DNA of 64,000 bases from Petunia secreta (taxonomy: Eukaryota; Streptophyta; Magnoliopsida; Solanales; Solanaceae): the NCBI GenBank assembly GCA_029990175.1, contig JARKIP010000005.1, positions 27,289,501 to 27,353,500 on the forward strand. The letters are read 5' to 3'. The notes beneath the pieces are model-generated. The model was not told the DNA's origin. It saw nothing but the letters and a program-made list of their open reading frames with translations, and made no database searches. A program made the position numbers and the translations under genes. Each line of letters starts with the position of its first letter. Within the stretch, counting starts at the first letter, position 1. This document shows positions 1 through 10,799 of this stretch, one piece after another.

Positions 1-145
1 ATACGAGCCAGAAATATATAGACAAATAAGCAATGCACGTATAAGCAGAACAGTAGTTATGTACCACAAGTCTACACAATGGTATGAAATGAAATGAAAT
101 GAGATGAAATGAAATATGATGCAAAGGGTCACATATGTCGAATGA

Positions 146-420
146 ATGGAGCGGAATCCTCCTACTCCAGGGCGGAATCCTCCTACATGCAATGGAGGGA
201 AATCCTCCTGCTCCTAGGGGGGAATCCTCCTACCCTTTATATGATACAATGGAGCGGAATCCTCCTGCTCCTGGGGCGGAATCCTCCTACCCTCAATATG
301 ATGCAATGGAGCGGAATCCTCCTGCTCCTGGGGCGAAATTCTCCTACCCTCAATATGATGCTATGGAGCGGAATCCTCTTGCTCCTGGGGCGGAATCCTC
401 CTGCCCCTCAATATGTACAA
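146..420. repeat. LTR minisatellite A, left copy (~57-bp unit, about 5 units)
   Basis: Units begin atggagcggaatcctcct, continue with a gctcctggggcggaatcctc block and end in a ccctcaatatgatgca-like block. The full unit is 57 bp; the first unit is shorter. About five units are present, against six in the right LTR at 6148-6466, one of which is a shortened ~35-bp unit. This is a non-coding tandem array internal to the LTR. Confidence 0.88.
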
Positions 421-479
421 TGTAATGTGTATGAATGCAATATGATACCATGTAGTCATATATGTCTGATACCTTCCTC

Positions 480-790
480 CGGCGCGGGACTCTCATCGTC
501 TACCAGGAGATATATGCAATAATGACACTTCACCGGCTCGGGACTCTCATCGATTACCGGAAAGCATATGTAATAATGACCCTTCACCGGCTCGGGACTC
601 TCATCGATTACCGGGAAGTATATGCAATAATGACCCTTCACCGGCACGACATTCTCATCAATTACCGGGAAGAATATGTAATAATGACCCTTCACCGGTG
701 CGGGACTCTCATCGCCAGCCGGGAAGTATATGCAATAATGACCCTTCACCAGCTCGGGACTCTCATCGATTTCCGGGAAGTATATGCAAT
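480..790. repeat. LTR minisatellite B, left copy (54-bp unit, 6 units)
   Basis: The 54-bp unit contains cggctcgggactctcatcg, attaccgggaagtatatg and caataatgacccttcac. Six units can be counted here; the right LTR (6527-6729) has four. Units 1 (gtctaccaggag), 5 (cggtgcggg...gccagccggg) and 6 (cagctcggg) have recognisable partners in the right LTR, so the difference lies in the middle of the array. Confidence 0.9.
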
Positions 791-2106
791 GCTCAAAACC
801 AGAGTGCAATGCTCATATGCTCAATGGAATACCAACAACGGGGCTTAACATATAATATACAATGTAAATTCAAAGCCAAGGCATAATGAGTACACCTATC
901 GGAAGTTACACACGTAAGGAACACGCGGTAGAAAAACCACGAGGCCAAGTACCTCCAAAAAAATGGATATAAACACTTACCTCTTCGAAAAGTTAGCATT
1001 GCTAATCAACAACCGCTTTATCCTTTGGTTTCATTGCTAAACGATCCCACTCTATTCGATGAGCAGAAAAATATATCAAATTAGGATAAAGGCTTCATTC
1101 CTCACATCTTAGGGCAATCCGGTTAGGAACCTGATACCCTATTCGCATACGCAATACGCAGGTCAGGCCTATGTACATGGTTTAAGGTGACATAACCAAA
1201 CCCTAAATAAATTACATTTATAAGTTTCCCTAACTCACTGAGTACGAATATATAATCAGTTCCACTATCGGGGTCCAATTGACCCTTTAAACTATCAGTT
1301 GAACTTATTAAAAATATGTCTAATATCCTAATTTTTACTGTTAAAATATATTCAAACACACATAATAAACTCAAATAATATATTAAGATCATTACCTGAA
1401 TGTTTTAAGGTAAAAATTCTATCTTTCTCCGGCTCTTTTCTTATTTTCTGGAATTTTCTCCTCCACTTCGTCATTCTCGTTTCTCTGTTCATGTTTCATT
1501 TTGCTTCTGTTTTGTATATTACTACAGAACTACCTCGTCCTAAGCTAAGGACCCACCGCCCATTTTGTTTGTTTCTTTCTTTTCATTTTTGTTCTTTTCT
1601 CTTTTTCTTTTATTTTATTTTCTCTTCCCAACGAAATTAAAACGGTACCTTGCGATATTAAAAATAATTCCAACTTTTGCATACAAGTTATAAAAAATAT
1701 ATGTAACACACTTGCTAAGACGGATCTCAAATCGGACTTCTGAAACTCAATATGCAAATTTATTGGAAAAAGGTCAAATTATTTAACTTTCGGTATTTTA
1801 GTGGAAACTAGCCGAACAACCTCGAAATTCACTTTTGAAAGTTTACAAAAGTTATAAATAATCATACAAACCTAACGGCGCTCTCGAATTTCAAATCGGA
1901 GCTCATTCGCCAAAACCGAGCTCGAAAATCTCTTTTTAATATTTATCGACAATAAAAATTGAAACTTTCTTCCGATGCCTACCAAACGAGGTCTAATTTA
2001 ACTCAAATTTTACAAACAGGTCCTAATGGACCTTTCAAATATTTTAAAATTATCAGCGCGCCAATCGGAGTCCTAACTTTCAGAACGACTGACCGAGGTC
2101 GTTTCA

Positions 2107-2125
2107 TTCTCCTCCACTTGTACTC
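2107..2125 (-). other. Polypurine tract of element I
   Basis: The plus strand reads ttctcctccacttgtactc, which on the minus strand is a purine-rich tract (GTGGAGGAGAA) directly abutting the LTR start TGAAACGACC. This is the expected plus-strand priming site of an LTR retrotransposon. Confidence 0.75.
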
Positions 2126-4009
2126 TCGTTCGTCTTGGAACGAGCCTAAGTCTAAAGAAAAGTTCGCACAGAAAACAAGAGAACTTGCACGACATTCATG
2201 AGCTACTTTACGGGCATTATTTTCTAATTACAGGATCAAAATTATATTACACACATCGTACTTTTGAAATAAAATATATCTGGTTAATATGATAATACCA
2301 TTGCACAGCTTATTCTGACTAAGTTGATCCTTCCTCGATCACGAGAGGAGAATTCTACATTTTTCAAAACAAAGATACACAGAACTTTGGATGGATTAAC
2401 ATGATTCTGCCGGTGGATCACCCCGTCGATATACTTTTCGATATAGAACAAGTCGATGAAACAAACAATTAGCTTACGCTTCAGCAACGCCTTAGAGATT
2501 TAATATTATGATTCGGTATCAATTGGAGGAAGACTCCTCCACTTAGAGCATAAACTTATACAACTAATTTGAATTGAAGTAGCCATCCTCGCACAACCTG
2601 CTGGATTAAGGAAGACTTAGCTAAAAGCTTAATGTAGGCAGATCTAAGCTACCAACTACCATTTCGAGTTGCCAAACAGATGCAAATCTCGAGTCACAAC
2701 TCCATACATTTTCTATAACCACCACTGCCTGATGGATCAAATCAAAGGTCAAATGACACCTCTCATTACCCTTAGTAGCCTTGAAAAACAACAATGTGCT
2801 TACCCGGCTACCTTGGCACGCACTCTGGCTCAACACTGGGAACATCACAAGAGGCTACCGACCGCCTAAGCTCACTAGTGCCGAACAAAGAAGAGATGGC
2901 AACGGACCGAGGATATAAATAATTAGAGCTTTAGGAAGCTCATCTTCTTATTTATTTGGTTACCTGAGCTAGACTACTTACAATTCAAGTTAGCCAAAGA
3001 ATCGTAATTGAAGAAATAGACATTAAATGAGCTTTATGGAATGAATTTATGCCAATTTAACCTCTCAATAAGAAGGAAACTCTGACAATTTACCAAAAAA
3101 ACCCTTTTATAACCCAGATAAACTCATAGGATAACATGACTCTACTAGTGCCTCGAACCATGAGGAGATACGTATATCGAGTATTACTTACTAATCACTT
3201 TATACCGGAAGAAACAATACACTCTCTGATGGTGGTGAACTAGAATCCCATCATCCAACCAACACAGAATTCCGAAAAGAGAGGTAAACTAATTTGATAT
3301 AATAATAGAAGGTGGCGTAACAAGATGTCAAGAAGACAATACTGACACTCACTCTCAAATCTTTCACATTTAAATCAGATAAACTAGTAGAGTCTCACAA
3401 TTCCCTGAATAAATCATACTAGAAGCTCACCCCTCTACCGCAACCGATTCTTAATAGAAACAATATCCAAGGAAGCCATGGTAAGATAAACGAAGTTCAG
3501 ACCGATCGGAAGAATCAAATCTTACTCACATATAATGGAAGAAAAATTACATAGGTGTGCTACATAGAATATTCCTACCAGACTGGCAGTTCATAGAACT
3601 GCCTCTACAACTGAGCTGAGCTACTACCCTGATAATCACCTTCTGAAGAACCACTGCCACCACGCACTCAACCTCTACTAGATGGTAGCATTTCTCTGGC
3701 TGATTGAGATCTAAATGAAATCCCCTGCGACTGCGCAGATGCCTGATGACGAGAGAAAAGACGACTGTCTACTTGCTGGAGTAACGGAAAACTCCTCAAA
3801 GGATAGCCAGACTCACGACAAGGATACCACCTTTTCGCTGAAAAATGGAAGCTGGAAAGATTGTTGATAGATGTAAAGAAAAGACTGAATCTGATCTTGA
3901 CGAGCTACTGGCGCACTCTAAGAATCACGTAAAACAAGCTGAGATAACCTGGAAGGTGACCTCCCAAAATAATCAAAACTCTTACCTCCAAATGAGGTAC
4001 CATGGTTAC

Positions 4010-4980
4010 CCACTAGGGCCGCGGGATTTCTCGCTCTCTCGCTCTAACTCTTCCCACTCTAACTTATGGTATGCCTCATACCTTCGAGCAATATCAACAA
4101 CGATATCAAATGAAGTCCCAACCTCAATTTCTCGAGCCATCCGGGATCTCAAAGAAGGAGAAAGGTCAGCAATAAATCTTTAAAAATTCTCTGAAGGTTC
4201 ATAGACTAGTTCTAATACATATTTAGCCATTTTATAGAATTCAGTCTCATATTCTGAAACACCAACAGGCTAACTGACAGGCTACCCTGTCCAATCCACT
4301 CAAAATGACAACACTTTTCATCTCGCTCGCTAATCGAAATGAACTTTTCCACGAATCTAGAAGAAAAACCAAACCAAGTTAGTTAATAAGAGAGCGGTCC
4401 ACCAATTCAGGTTGGACCCTGAAACTGAAAAAAAGAATAATCAACACCATACCGCTCGATATAATCAAGAACCTAAAGGATACGCTGACATCATTTATTT
4501 TAAAAAAACTTACACAGAGATTATCTAATGCATGGCTTGAGAATATCAGAAGGTTCAACCGCGCAAAATAATGAAAATTCTTTAGGCACTCGGAACGAAC
4601 TATTACCTCGGCTGGCTAACCAGCCAGAATAATTGGTGGCGCAACACCTGCTCCCTTTGGAACATAATTTATTGCAGCAATATTAAGAACTGGAATAGGA
4701 GCTCCCTGAGACCGAACATCTGCATCTGCGGCAACCTAGTAAGCTGCCTAGTGAATAAGAGGTTCTTGCGGTATCTTCGTCGCCAAGATTCTCGTAAAAG
4801 CATCATAGAGAGCTAAGGGAACAACAAGGCCTTGCTCCCTTGTCCATCGCGAGCTCGTATAGTTGGGACCTCCATAACTAGATCGTCAGCACGATAAAAA
4901 ACTCTCGGGGCTTCGTCAGTGCTAGCCCCAGACTAGACTGCTTCGTCTTGAACTCATAGTGTTTGCTGATTTATCGCATG
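4010..4980 (-). pseudogene. gag: Gag remnant of element I (chromovirus type)
   Basis: Minus-strand translation around 4980-4640 gives a Gag N-terminal linker (GAGVAPPIILAG). Around 4270-4010 it gives the C-terminal half of a retrotransposon Gag, with SVSEYETEFYKMAKYV, then RFIADLSPSLRSRMARE, EVGTSFDIVVDIARRYEAY and an acidic/basic helix before a stop. The YETEF...F..GL.P.LR order is the retrotrans_gag pattern of plant chromoviruses. The frame is broken by several stops and shifts (for example one just before RFIADLS), and the centre of the domain (4300-4630) is too decayed to align by eye. Gag would form the cytoplasmic virus-like particle that packages the element RNA. No zinc knuckle is readable. 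Confidence 0.65.
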
Positions 4981-5195
4981 AGGGTTCACGATTACCACGA
5001 ACGAATTAATGAAAATACTTTTTCATCCTAGACCAATGCACGATCAGAAAAGAAGGAAGTGAAACTTCCTAAATGCCATCATAGCCTCTTGTAGATAAGT
5101 ACGGACGTCTACGTACCCATCAGCGAGACTCATCAGCGAGACTCTTCAGCGAGACTCTACTAGATATTATCTTAGTCTGGACAGACACTATACCA

Positions 5196-5208
5196 GGTTC
5201 TGATACCA
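5196..5208 (-). other. Primer binding site of element I (initiator tRNA-Met type)
   Basis: The minus strand reads TGGTATCAGAACC two bases after the LTR end (GGTCGTGTCA, ending at 5211). TGGTATCAGA is complementary to the 3' end of initiator tRNA-Met, the primer used by most plant Ty1 and chromovirus elements. Confidence 0.85.
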
Positions 5209-5879
5209 ACTGACACGACCCGAAATTCGGTGCGGCCGTGTGGGCACCCGACATTCTTCCCTAGACCCGTCGGGCGAACCCTTACCAATTAAATCAAGAA
5301 AATAAATATAATAATTCATAAAAAAAGACAAGACTAAAAAAACAGACATACTGATACCTCTAAGCTGTACAAAAGAAATTACAGCTCACTACCCAACATA
5401 CTAGGTTTAGGGCTATCCAGACTAGACATCTAAGAGTACAAAAGAAGACAGATACCTCCTGAAGGGAGCAACATACAACTGAAATAGTAAACATAAAGCT
5501 GGTGGCCATCCAGAATAAAAGCTAGCTCACCCTGATAGCTGAAGTCGTCTTTGCTCCTTCACAACGTGGCAAACTCAATCCTGGAGCGAACCTGCCGAAA
5601 CTAAGTAGATAGACAAAAAAAAAAAAAACAACAACAAACAAGGGTGAGTCAAAAGGACTCAATAAGTGGGGGAGAGTAGCCATCTCAAAAAATAGGATAG
5701 CTAGCCAGGGAGAAAAGAAACAGATAAACCAAATTCCTCTTATTTAAATTATGAAAAGGCAGAACCAGATAATAACTAGAAACACGTATGGAATCACAAA
5801 CTTGTTAACAACCAGGAACATAAGATAGCCAGAACATATAGGTATCCCGAACATATCAGCAATCAGAAATATATCCTGG

Positions 5880-6000
5880 TGCGGCATGCAACCCGATCCA
5901 TATGTACATACTGTCGCGGCGTGCAACCCGATCCATCTATACCGTTGCGGCATTCAACCCGATCCATATATTTATGCCATTGTGGCGTGCAACCCGATCT
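5880..6000. repeat. LTR minisatellite C (4 units of about 26-40 bp)
   Basis: Four repeats of a gcggc(a/g)tgcaacccgatcc core are separated by short variable spacers (tatgtacatactgt, atctataccgt, atatatttatgccat). The matching part of the left LTR lies outside the window. Confidence 0.8.
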
Positions 6001-6147
6001 CCCCAACCCAGAATACGAGCCAGAAATATATAGACAAATAAGCAATGCACGTATAAGCAGAACAGTAGTTATGTACCACAAGTCTACACAATGGTATGAA
6101 ATGAGATGAAATGAAATATGATGCAATGGGTGACATGTGTCAAATGA

Positions 6148-6466
6148 ATGGAGCGGAATCCCCCATCTCCAGGACGGAATCCTCCTACCCTTAATATGAT
6201 GCAATGAAGCGGAATCCTCCTGCTCCTAAGGCGGAATCCTCCTACCCTCAATATGATGCAATGGAGCGGAATCCTCCTACCCTCAATATGATGCAATGGA
6301 GCGGAATCCTCCTGCTCCTGGGGCGGAATCCTCCTACCCTCAATATGATGCAATGGAGCGGAATCCTCCGGCTCCTGGGGCGAAATCCTCCTACCCTCAA
6401 TATGATGCAATGGAGCGGAATCCTCCTGCTCCTGGGGCGGAATCCTTCTGCCCCTCAATATGTGCC
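6148..6466. repeat. LTR minisatellite A, right copy (~57-bp unit, 6 units)
   Basis: This is the same unit family as 146-420. Six units are present, including a shortened one of about 35 bp that lacks the gctcctggggcggaatcctc block. Confidence 0.88.
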
Positions 6467-6526
6467 ATGTAATGCGTATGAATGCCATATGATGCCATGC
6501 AGTCACATATGTCTGATACCAATCTC

Positions 6527-6729
6527 CGGCGCGGGACTCTTATCGTCTACCAGGAGATATATGCAATAATGACCCTTCACCGGCTCGGGACTCTCATCGA
6601 TTATCGGCAAGTATATGTAATAATGACCCTTCATCGGTGCGGGACTCTCATCGCCAATCGGGAAGTATATGCAATAATGACCCTTCACCAGCTCGGGACT
6701 CTCATCGATTACCGGGAAGTATATGCAAT
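6527..6729. repeat. LTR minisatellite B, right copy (54-bp unit, 4 units)
   Basis: This is the same 54-bp unit as 480-790 but with four units. It matches left-LTR units 1, 2 or 3, 5 and 6 in order, so two internal units differ between the LTRs of one element. Confidence 0.9.
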
Positions 6730-7989
6730 GCTTAAAACCAGAGTGCAATGCTAATATGCTCAATGCAATTCTAACAACAGGGTTTAACATATAATATACA
6801 ATGTAAATTCAAAGCTAAGGTGTAATAAGTACGCCTATCGGCAGCTACACACGTAAGGAAAACGTGGTAGAAAATCCACGAGGCCAAGTGCCTCCAAAGA
6901 AATGGATATAAACACTTACCTCTTCCAAAAGTTAGCATTGCTAATCAACAACCGCTTTATCCTTTGGTTTCATTGCCAAACGATCCCACTCTATTAAATG
7001 AGCAGAAAAATATATCAAATTAGGATAAAGGCTTCATTCTCACATCTTAGGGCAATCCGGTTAGGAACTTGATACCCTATTCGCATACGCAATATGCAGG
7101 TTAGGCCTATATATAGGGTTTAACGTCACATAACCAAACCCTAAATAAATTACATTTATAAGTTTCCCATAACTCACTGAGTACGAATATATAATCAGTT
7201 CCACTATCGGGGTCCAATTGACCCTTTAAACTATCAGTTGAACTTATTAAAACGATGTCTAATATCCCAATTTTTACCGTTAAAATATATTCAAACACAC
7301 GTAATAAACTCAAATAATATATTAAGATCATTACCTGAATGTTTCAAAAATTCTATCTTTCTCCGGCTCTTTTCTTAATTTCTGGCATTTTCTCCTCCAC
7401 TTCGTCATTCTCGTTCTCTGTTCATGTTTCTCCTCCACCGCCCATTTTGTTTCTTTCTTTCTTTTCCTTTTTGTCCTTTTCTCTTTTTCTTTTTATTTTA
7501 TTTTTTTTTCGCGACGAAAATTAAAACGGTACCCTGCAATATTCAAAATAATTTAAACTTTTACATACAAGTTATAAAAAATATATGTAACACACTTGCT
7601 AAACGGATCTCAAATCGGACTCCCGAAACTCAATATGCAAATTTATTGAAAAAAGGTCAAATTATTTAACTTTCGGCATTTTAGCGGAAACTAGCCGAAC
7701 AACCTCGAAATTCACTTTCGAAAGCTTACAAAAGTCATAAATAATCATATGAACCCAACGACACTTTCGAATTTCGAATTGGAGCTCATTCGCCAAAACC
7801 GATCTCGAAAATCTCTTTTTAATATTTATTGACTATAAAAACTGAAACCTTCTTCCGATGCCTACCAAACGAGGACCGATTTAACTCAAATTTTACAAAC
7901 AGGTCCTAATAGACCTTACGAATATTTTAAAATTATCAACACGTCAATCGGAGTCCTAACTTTCGAAACGACTGACCGAGGTCGTTTCA

Positions 7990-8545
7990 ATGATATAGAA
8001 TAATTTAGGTCTTTAGTAAGTCTAATCATGGAAACCAAGTTGAAGGCTAGATTTGGTAGACTTAATACATTCGACAAGTTAATAGATGAGGTCAGTTTGA
8101 CAGTCTTAGATCCAACAATGCTACAAGTTGATACATCAGCTACAGTCACAGAGGATATTGTTTTATGTGATCCAAAGCTAGAAAGAATGTTAGGGTTACC
8201 TGTCATGTGATCTTTGGCACCAGAATCAATCACCCATTTATTTGAAGAAGAGATCAGACATGTTTTACTTAACTCAGCAAGGGTGGTCACTGAAGATGAT
8301 TCCTTAAGTGAATTGCGATGAGGAGAGAACTCAGATGAAACTTGAGGTCTTTTCTCAAAAGCTGGATTAGCACTAGCCATTTGAGTTCTCTGGTAGTTCC
8401 TCAATTTTCTGCAATACCACTTTATGTGTCCTGGCTCATGACAGTAGTGGCAAATAACATTACCAAAGTCAATGTTATCAAAAGTCTTGCTTCCTTCTCC
8501 ATCATACTCTATAATTTTTTCCAACTTATTGCTTCTCCGAGCCAA
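7990..8545 (-). pseudogene. gag-pro: Copia gag zinc knuckle plus protease fragment
   Basis: The minus-strand frame starting near 8545 encodes a CCHC zinc knuckle (CHYCHEPGHIKWYC, residues ~33-46) that would bind the element RNA. An aspartic protease domain follows, with the active-site motif WVIDSGAKDHMTG at residues ~104-116, and then the conserved copia stretches VTVADVSTCSIVGSKTV and NVLSLPNLAFNLVSM. This order (knuckle, ~60-residue linker, D-S-G-A) is characteristic of Ty1/copia polyproteins. The reading frame runs into the LTR of element I at 7989, where it becomes unrelated sequence, so the polyprotein is cut by that insertion. No start codon belonging to the natural Gag is visible. Confidence 0.85.
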
Positions 8546-9197
8546 ACTCTAGAATTAAATTCACACAATAAGCCGCAAACAATCTTACTTATCAGTAAGT
8601 AATAATAGGTCTCAAAGAGAAAAGCTCAAATCCAACTGCTAATAATCGAAAAGTCTAGATAAATATCAGCCAAGAAAGAGATGAAAGCCAGCGATAATAA
8701 ATCAATTCACCAAAAGGTTTACGAAACCAATCAAAAAATGTAGCAATCAGGACAATTTCCCACACATGAAATTCCAAAACACTCTACGCCACGAATCTGA
8801 AAAGTGATATACAATCAAAGAAGCACAAAGCAGAAGAAAAAAAAAAGGAACGTGTAACCGGGTATGATCGAGCCAAAATTAGAGACAACCGTGGTCTGTT
8901 TATTACCAAACCACCACAAACTGGCCGGAATGAGAGAGGCGACTACGTTAGTGAAAACCAGAGTTCAAACGTACAGCGCACGTACCACCACGCACCACCA
9001 AAGCAGTTCGCCGGAAAAATTTCTCGTCAGCGCGTGAGCACCACTCGCGTCACGCTGGCAACCAAATTTGGTGTTTTTATAGATTGGGGAGAAAAGTATT
9101 GTCTAAGTGGGCGGTGAGACAATATTTCAAAATTTCAAAAACTATAAAAATTACTCCGGCGAGTCTTCTGGCTAACACCAGTGAAGAAGACGACCTT

Positions 9198-9209
9198 GCT
9201 ATGATACCA
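9198..9209 (-). other. Primer binding site of the copia fragment
   Basis: The minus strand reads TGGTATCATAGC, a variant of the tRNA-iMet complement. It directly follows sequence ending ...CCGATTTTATCA (LTR end at 9210). The LTR itself can be followed only to about 9295, where TRIM-like sequence begins. Confidence 0.65.
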
Positions 9210-9295
9210 TGATAAAATCGGACACCGGGCGCCCACACACCCGGGTACAACAAACTCGAGCACTCATCACACAGGCACCCACACACACACACGGG

Positions 9296-9713
9296 CGCCC
9301 ATATAAGTTTGGACCTAACTCACACCCCAAAAGCTAACTCAAAAGGTAGAGGATTGTCCAAAGCTTATATGGGCATCTTACCCCCTCTCTCTCACCGATG
9401 TGGGACTCTTCTCACATTCCAACACCCTGCATGACCAGCCATACCCACATGGATGGCCCGTGGACCACGTGCTCAAATGGGGGCCAGGGTCTTTCCCTGG
9501 CTCTGATACCATGTCAAAGAAATAGACCTTGGGCCTAACTCAACCCCAAAAGGTAGCTCAAGGGGGGAGGATTGTCGAAGTCCATATATACAAACAACCA
9601 CCCCGTTCCCAAACCATGTGGGACAACACCCACTCCAACACCCTCTGCACACCTAGACTGGTGTGGGCAAATTAATGGGGGCCCAAATGGGAACGGGTCT
9701 GGCTCTAATACCA
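9296..9713 (-). mobile_element. TRIM-like short LTR element, tandem arrangement
   Basis: Two ~130-bp related terminal repeats lie at about 9296-9424 and 9512-9640. On the minus strand both begin TGTTGGA(A/G)TG and contain TCCCACAT and a block resembling CAATCCTC...CCTTTTGAG. Each is flanked on its right by a TGGTAT(C/T)AGAGCC primer binding site complement (9499-9511 and 9701-9713) and a short internal stretch of 60-90 bp. There is no coding capacity. LTR, PBS, tiny internal region and LTR, repeated, is the signature of terminal-repeat retrotransposons in miniature. The exact left edge is uncertain. Confidence 0.65.
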
Positions 9714-9825
9714 TGTAAGTAATACCAGATATGGAGGATTTTCTATCTATATACATTCTCTAACAGAAAGAATAGACAAAATATTGTTACAAAAAGTGGA
9801 TAAAAATGGTTATGTGGGGTAATAA
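9714..9825. other. Spacer between TRIM-like element and duplicated host segment
   Basis: AT-rich sequence with no recognisable feature. Confidence 0.5.
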
Positions 9826-10449
9826 TCTCTTTTTTCTTTCAAACTTGTTCCATCTTCAAATTAACCTGTATTTCTTAACTATTAATGTATTTCCTTATAA
9901 ATCCGAAAGAATCTATTTGTAATTAATCTCTTTCACTTCATATTCTCTCATCTGTTTTGCTAGTCGGTTACTTTTTTTACTCTGCATGTCCTAAAAATAG
10001 TCCATCACAAAATCTAGTAATTCTTAATATACTTTTTTGGTCAACAATTGCTTATTAGTTACTAATATTCGAGAAGTGGATTAAATGGATAATTTATACC
10101 GACGGAGTTCAAAAAACATCACGATTCACTTGACAAAGGTTAGCAAAGATCCTAAACAAATTTTTGAATGGCACAAGAACGAAATATATAAAGTTGTAGT
10201 TAGCTCGGTCAGTATTTTGGCGCACCTTGATTAAATATTCCTCACAGTATTTCAAGTCAAAATGTAACTTTTGTTGTATCTTTTAGCCCTTCAGACTAGG
10301 TAAACGAAGGTAGAGCAATAATTATTAGCTAGAATAAGTCCTTTTAAACACATCAATATATGATATTGGTATAACTATAAAAAATCACCTGAAAGAACAA
10401 TAGTGTATTGAAAATATTTTTGGAAACATCTTCAACTGGTTGGACCTAT

Positions 10450-10504
10450 ATATATATATATATATATATATAACATTCATTTCACAAAAAAAAAAAAAAA
10501 AAAA
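10450..10504. repeat. (TA)n microsatellite and poly-A run
   Basis: About eleven TA dinucleotides are followed after a short spacer by roughly twenty A residues. This is length-variable simple sequence within copy 1 of the duplicated segment. Confidence 0.9.
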
Positions 10505-10581
10505 TTAGCTATTACAAAGAAAACGACATGGTGGTTATGTGTGTGTATAATCACTCTTTACATTCATAGGTTTACATTGTA

Positions 10582-10799
10582 TCAAGGAAATAAACTATTT
10601 CTTGATCCTTTAAGAATGGGTGGTTTGTGTTCGCAAATACAAACGTTTTCAAGTCCAACTGGTAAAGCCTTGCAATAAGATTTGATTAGCCTGGAACCAT
10701 ATGATTGTTGGCATGTAACACGAAGCTGGATCACATTTAACAATGACTTCAATACCTTCAACAATGTTTCCTCCAACGACTAAGATCATTAATAGTACA
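10582..10799 (-). pseudogene. Defensin-like (Cys-rich secreted peptide) pseudogene, copy 1
   Basis: Minus strand. From the right edge the frame encodes the end of a hydrophobic signal peptide (LLMILVVGGN) and a short linker, then begins a cysteine-rich mature peptide (KCDPASC). After a ~5-bp deletion relative to copy 2 it resumes in another frame (TCQQSYGSR...SYC...VCICEH) to a TGA at 10582-10584. The C-x4-C, C-x3-C and C-x-C spacing is that of six-cysteine CS-alpha-beta (defensin-like) peptides, which are secreted and often antimicrobial or signalling. No intron separates signal and mature parts. The start codon and first signal residues are missing because the LTR of element II begins at 10800 inside the signal-peptide codons. 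It is therefore broken twice. Family assignment rests on the cysteine pattern alone. Confidence 0.6.

Larger units (their letters stand above)
1..2106 (-). repeat. Left (3') LTR of chromovirus-type element I, truncated by window edge
   Basis: This stretch repeats 6012-7989 almost base for base, apart from copy-number changes in internal tandem repeats. On the minus strand the LTR begins TGAAACGACCTCGGTC at 2106. It is preceded by a purine-rich tract (2107-2125), as expected at the start of a 3' LTR. The outer end lies beyond base 1. It holds two minisatellites and no gene; the open frames inside it are by-products of repeat units whose lengths are multiples of three. Confidence 0.9.
2107..5210 (-). 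mobile_element. Internal region of element I (gag remnants only)
   Basis: The region between the two LTRs is only about 3.1 kb. The primer binding site is at its right end and the polypurine tract at its left end, so the element reads on the minus strand. Gag similarity is readable between about 4980 and 4010. The 2126-4000 stretch holds no protease, reverse transcriptase, RNase H or integrase motif that I can find in any frame. Either the pol region was deleted or this is a non-autonomous large retrotransposon derivative. Short open frames such as 2621-2848 (minus) match nothing I recognise. Confidence 0.75.
5211..7989 (-). repeat. Right (5') LTR of element I (2779 bp)
   Basis: It is bounded by TGACACGACC at 5211 and GGTCGTTTCA at 7989, so on the minus strand it runs TG...CA. 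The segment 6012-7989 repeats 1-2106. The right junction is clean: at 7990 the sequence switches to copia coding DNA. The left flank of the whole element is outside the window, so the target duplication (atgat on the right) cannot be confirmed. The LTR contains three tandem-repeat arrays. An A-run with CAA repeats lies near 5619-5637. Confidence 0.88.
7990..9295 (-). mobile_element. Ty1/copia retrotransposon fragment (5' part)
   Basis: This minus-strand copia fragment keeps part of an LTR (from 9210), a primer binding site, a leader and the Gag zinc knuckle plus protease. Everything downstream of protease (integrase, RT, RNase H) is missing at the junction with element I. Between the leader and the zinc knuckle there is only about 650 bp, too little for a normal copia Gag, so the N-terminal Gag region is deleted or unrecognisable. 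8560-9190 holds no readable domain. Confidence 0.75.
9826..10799. repeat. Segmental duplication, copy 1 (defensin-like gene and downstream flank)
   Basis: This segment is homologous to 30395-31380, with point differences and small indels. It includes the 3' half of a defensin-like gene (minus strand) and about 750 bp of its downstream flank. The copies diverge abruptly left of 9826/30395. Copy 1 ends at 10799 where the LTR of element II begins. It contains a TA microsatellite (10450-10471) and an A run (~10487-10504) absent from copy 2, where a short A run and ordinary sequence stand instead. Confidence 0.85.

Noticed and set aside
135..522. Pro-rich repeat protein frames in 109-522 and 6204-6569
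   Set aside because: Products of the 57-bp minisatellite A inside an LTR, not genes.
146..790. Regular repeats that might suggest a CRISPR array
   Set aside because: There are no unique spacers: the units are contiguous tandem copies within an LTR of a plant element.
456..848. Overlapping long open frames on both strands (117 and 128 aa) that look like repeat proteins
   Set aside because: They are translations of the 54-bp LTR minisatellite, whose unit is a multiple of three. The same happens at 6084-6790. No start context or homology supports coding.
9077..9292. Cys-rich 71-aa frame (MCVCGCLCDECSS) as a small secreted peptide
   Set aside because: It lies across the copia leader and LTR over a CACACA repeat. 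The cysteines come from the GT/CA microsatellite.
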